Source: Dermatophilus congolensis (GTDB taxonomy: Bacteria > Actinomycetota > Actinomycetes > Actinomycetales > Dermatophilaceae). From it: a stretch of DNA of 64,000 nucleotides. The DNA lies in the NCBI GenBank assembly GCA_030538115.1, contig JAUNUP010000005.1:73379-137378 (forward strand), in the 5' to 3' direction. A program made the position numbers and the translations under genes. A model generated the notes under the pieces. That model was given only the letters and a program-made list of their open reading frames with translations. It did not search any database and was not told the DNA's origin. Below, in pieces: positions 62,057 to 64,000 of this stretch; position 1 is the stretch's first letter; each line of letters starts with the position of its first letter.

Positions 62057-63792
62057 GGTACGAGTCCGGAGTCGAGTTCGGCGGCCGCTACAGCCTCACC
62101 GACCGCATCGCGGTGGGCGGCATGGGCGAAGTGTGGCGTGCCCGCGACAAGGTGCTGGCCCGCCCTGTGGCGATCAAGCTGCTCAGCCCCACCCTGGCCG
62201 GCCAACCCGGCTTCGCGCAGCGGTTCCGAGAGGAGGCGCGCAACAGTGCTGCCCTCGGGCACCCCAACATCGCCGGCGTTTACGACTACGGCGAAGATGC
62301 GGGCGCGAACTGGCTGGTCATGGAGCTGGTCGAGGGTGAGAACCTGGCCCAGATCATCCGCGACCAGGGCACCATCGCCCCGCAGCAGGCCTCGTCGATC
62401 ATCTCGCAGGCCGCCCTCGCCCTGCAGGCCGCTCACGACGGCGGGGTCATCCACCGCGACGTGAAGCCGGCGAACATCATCATCCGCCCCGACGGAGTCG
62501 TGAAGCTCACCGACTTCGGCATCTCGCGGGCGACCGACGCGGTGCCGATCACCCGCACCGGAGAGGTGATGGGCACCGCCCAGTACATCTCGCCCGAGCA
62601 GGCCACGGGCCAGTCCGTCGGCCCGGCGAGCGACGTCTACGCTCTCGGCGTCGTCGCGTACGAGATGGTCACCGGCCGCCGTCCGTTCGACGAGTCGACA
62701 CCGGTCGCCACCGCGATGGCACACGTGCAGGATCCGCCCCCGCCGCTGCCCCGCGATGTGCCGAAACCGCTCTCGACCGTGATCATGGCCTCGCTCAAGA
62801 AGGAGCCCGGCGACCGGCCTGCCTCAGCGGGCGAGGTCGCGCGCATCCTCACCGGTGGCGCCAGCGCGGCGAACCTGCTCACCACGCAGAAGCTCACCAA
62901 CCCGATGGCGACCCGGCGCATGGCGAGCACCGCCCCGCAGCCCAAGGCCCGCCCGGTCGCGCCCGCCGCCGACCCCCGCGACGTGCGCCGCCTCGATCCC
63001 GACGACGACGAGCGCCCCAGCAGCAAGGCGTGGATCTGGGTACTCATCGCCGCCCTGCTCATCGGCGGCGGCATCTGGGCCGCGGTCGCCTCCGGCCTGT
63101 TCGACGGCAGCGGCGAGCCCACGACTCCGGCCACGCCTGGCACCGGCACCGTGTCGACCGGCTCCGAAATCTCGATCAACCCGAGCGACTACATCGGTCG
63201 CCCGATCTCCGAGGTCAATCCGGCTCTGGCCCAGCTCGGGCTGCTCACCAACGTCACTGAGGTAGCCAGTGATCTGCCTGCGGGCACCGTGCTACGCATC
63301 ACCACTCCGGGCCCGTACAAGCGCAACGACGTGCTCTCGCTCGAGGTCTCACAGGGTCCGAGCACCCCGACCTCGACTCCTCCGACGGTGCCCCCCACTA
63401 CGGACGCCCCGCAGGAGCCGAGCGAGCCTGCACAGCAAGAGACTCCGGCGCAGCAGCCCTCGACCCCGCTCGACGAGCCCGCACAACAGCCCGCGACCCA
63501 GGACACCCCTGCGGCCGAGCCGACCGCGCCGGCCACACAGGGTGGAGCAGCTCCCGCGCCCGGGGTCGGTGGCTCCGATGCTGAGGCGGCCGCCGGGCGG
63601 GTCGGTCCGGTACCTGCCCCTGCCGCTGGTGACGATTCGGCAAAGCCGCTCGGCGATTCCGCCGGGGCGACCGAAAACACCCACAATGGAGGCCATTCGG
63701 CTCAGACTTACCGAAGTGGGGCAGGCTCCGCCTCCGCTACCGGTGACTCGATGCGACCCACACGAATCGACTGGACGGTACAGATCCCGTGA
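62053..63792 (+). CDS. pknA: Serine/threonine protein kinase PknA with PASTA domain
   Basis: The 579-residue kinase has a complete catalytic domain: glycine loop IAVGGMGEVWRA, lysine in VAIKLL, catalytic loop VIHRDVKPANIII, DFG (KLTDFGIS), activation segment TRTGEVMGTAQYISPEQATG. A transmembrane helix follows (WIWVLIAALLIGGGIWAAVA), then one extracellular PASTA-like domain (YIGRPISEVNPALAQLGLLT) and a Pro/Thr/Gln/Ala-rich tail. Mycobacterial PknA lacks PASTA, so this version is longer. The stop overlaps the pknB start as GTGA. Confidence 0.94.
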   Translation: MRYESGVEFGGRYSLTDRIAVGGMGEVWRARDKVLARPVAIKLLSPTLAGQPGFAQRFREEARNSAALGHPNIAGVYDYGEDAGANWLVMELVEGENLAQIIRDQGTIAPQQASSIISQAALALQAAHDGGVIHRDVKPANIIIRPDGVVKLTDFGISRATDAVPITRTGEVMGTAQYISPEQATGQSVGPASDVYALGVVAYEMVTGRRPFDESTPVATAMAHVQDPPPPLPRDVPKPLSTVIMASLKKEPGDRPASAGEVARILTGGASAANLLTTQKLTNPMATRRMASTAPQPKARPVAPAADPRDVRRLDPDDDERPSSKAWIWVLIAALLIGGGIWAAVASGLFDGSGEPTTPATPGTGTVSTGSEISINPSDYIGRPISEVNPALAQLGLLTNVTEVASDLPAGTVLRITTPGPYKRNDVLSLEVSQGPSTPTSTPPTVPPTTDAPQEPSEPAQQETPAQQPSTPLDEPAQQPATQDTPAAEPTAPATQGGAAPAPGVGGSDAEAAAGRVGPVPAPAAGDDSAKPLGDSAGATENTHNGGHSAQTYRSGAGSASATGDSMRPTRIDWTVQIP

Positions 63793-64000
63793 CGCAGCAC
63801 CCCCGCATGCTGGCGAACCGATACGAGGTGCGTAACCTCATCGGCCGCGGCGGCATGGCCGATGTCCATGCCGGGTTCGACACCCGGCTGGGGCGCGAGG
63901 TCGCGATCAAGATCCTGCGGTCCGAACTGGCGCGCGACCCCTCGTTCCTCCAGCGCTTCAGGCGCGAGGCGCAGGCGGCTGCCGGCCTGAACCACCCGTC
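63789..64000 (+). CDS. pknB: Serine/threonine protein kinase PknB (partial, cut by window end)
   Basis: Only the first 70 codons are inside the window: a GTG start in the GTGA overlap, then MLANRYEVRNLIGRGGMADV with the glycine loop, AGFDTRLGREVAIKIL with the ATP-binding lysine, and LQRFRREAQAAAGLNHP. PknB is the PASTA kinase that ends this operon in actinobacteria and controls wall growth and division. An ATG at 63807 is an alternative start. Confidence 0.93.
   Translation, partial: MTQHPRMLANRYEVRNLIGRGGMADVHAGFDTRLGREVAIKILRSELARDPSFLQRFRREAQAAAGLNHP

Overview
The window is one continuous stretch of very GC-rich DNA with actinobacterial features. Codons mostly end in G or C, GTG starts are common, and many genes overlap by ATGA or GTGA. 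The right end is the classical actinobacterial near-origin cluster tRNA-Leu, fhaA, fhaB, pstP, rodA, pbpA, pknA, pknB. ANTAR proteins, a SigB/SigF-type sigma factor, cell-wall-binding (CWB2) repeats and a PRC-barrel stress protein fit the same phylum. I infer Actinomycetota, probably Micrococcales or a relative, but cannot name a genus.

Layout. 1-2.3 kb: a CPBP-like membrane protein converging on a PRC-barrel stress protein across a strong hairpin. 2.4-13 kb: galactose utilisation (galT, lacI-type regulator, galM, UDP-glucose pyrophosphorylase, galK) with a fused pabAB between galT and the regulator, and a divergent sodium/sugar symporter plus small membrane partner. Two LacI-like half-palindromes flank the symporter promoter. 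13-18 kb: a signalling island with a sigma factor, a hybrid kinase ending in receiver and ANTAR domains, and two GAF-ANTAR proteins. 18-21.4 kb: a four-gene osmoprotectant ABC importer. 21.5-23.5 kb: an IS630 remnant, a HigBA-like toxin-antitoxin pair and a decayed surface-protein gene. 23.6-26.1 kb: a large CWB2 surface protein. 26.4-27.2 kb: an ArsR/SRPBCC pair. 27.4-32.5 kb: an exopolysaccharide group (sugar-nucleotide dehydrogenase, epimerase, membrane glycosyltransferase, lipoprotein deacetylase). 32.5-38.1 kb: an Asp-nucleophile hydrolase, a J-domain membrane protein, a CPBP protease, a MerR/DUF4188 divergent pair and a membrane hydrolase. 38.4-43.9 kb: a two-component system with an ABC exporter, plus a second Asp-nucleophile hydrolase. 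44.4-52.8 kb: an EamA transporter, an aminoglycoside phosphotransferase-like gene, a toxin-antitoxin locus with a frameshifted toxin, an alpha-amylase/TetR divergent pair, a Cys-nucleophile hydrolase, a CPA2 antiporter with a ParB-like partner, and a second TetR. 52.8-55.1 kb: a PEP-utilising phosphotransferase (Rph-like) broken by three frameshifts and a stop. 55.6-64 kb: tRNA-Leu(CAG) and the cell-division/serine-threonine kinase operon, cut by the window end inside pknB.

Regulation readable from sequence: several regulator and toxin genes have a TANNNT box 6-7 bases before the start codon, indicating leaderless mRNAs, and many of these promoters carry a palindrome. The MerR/DUF4188 promoter has the 19-base spacer typical of MerR-activated promoters with a perfect dyad inside it. 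A small intergenic repeat family sharing GT(A/G)GGTGCGTCG recurs at three gene ends.
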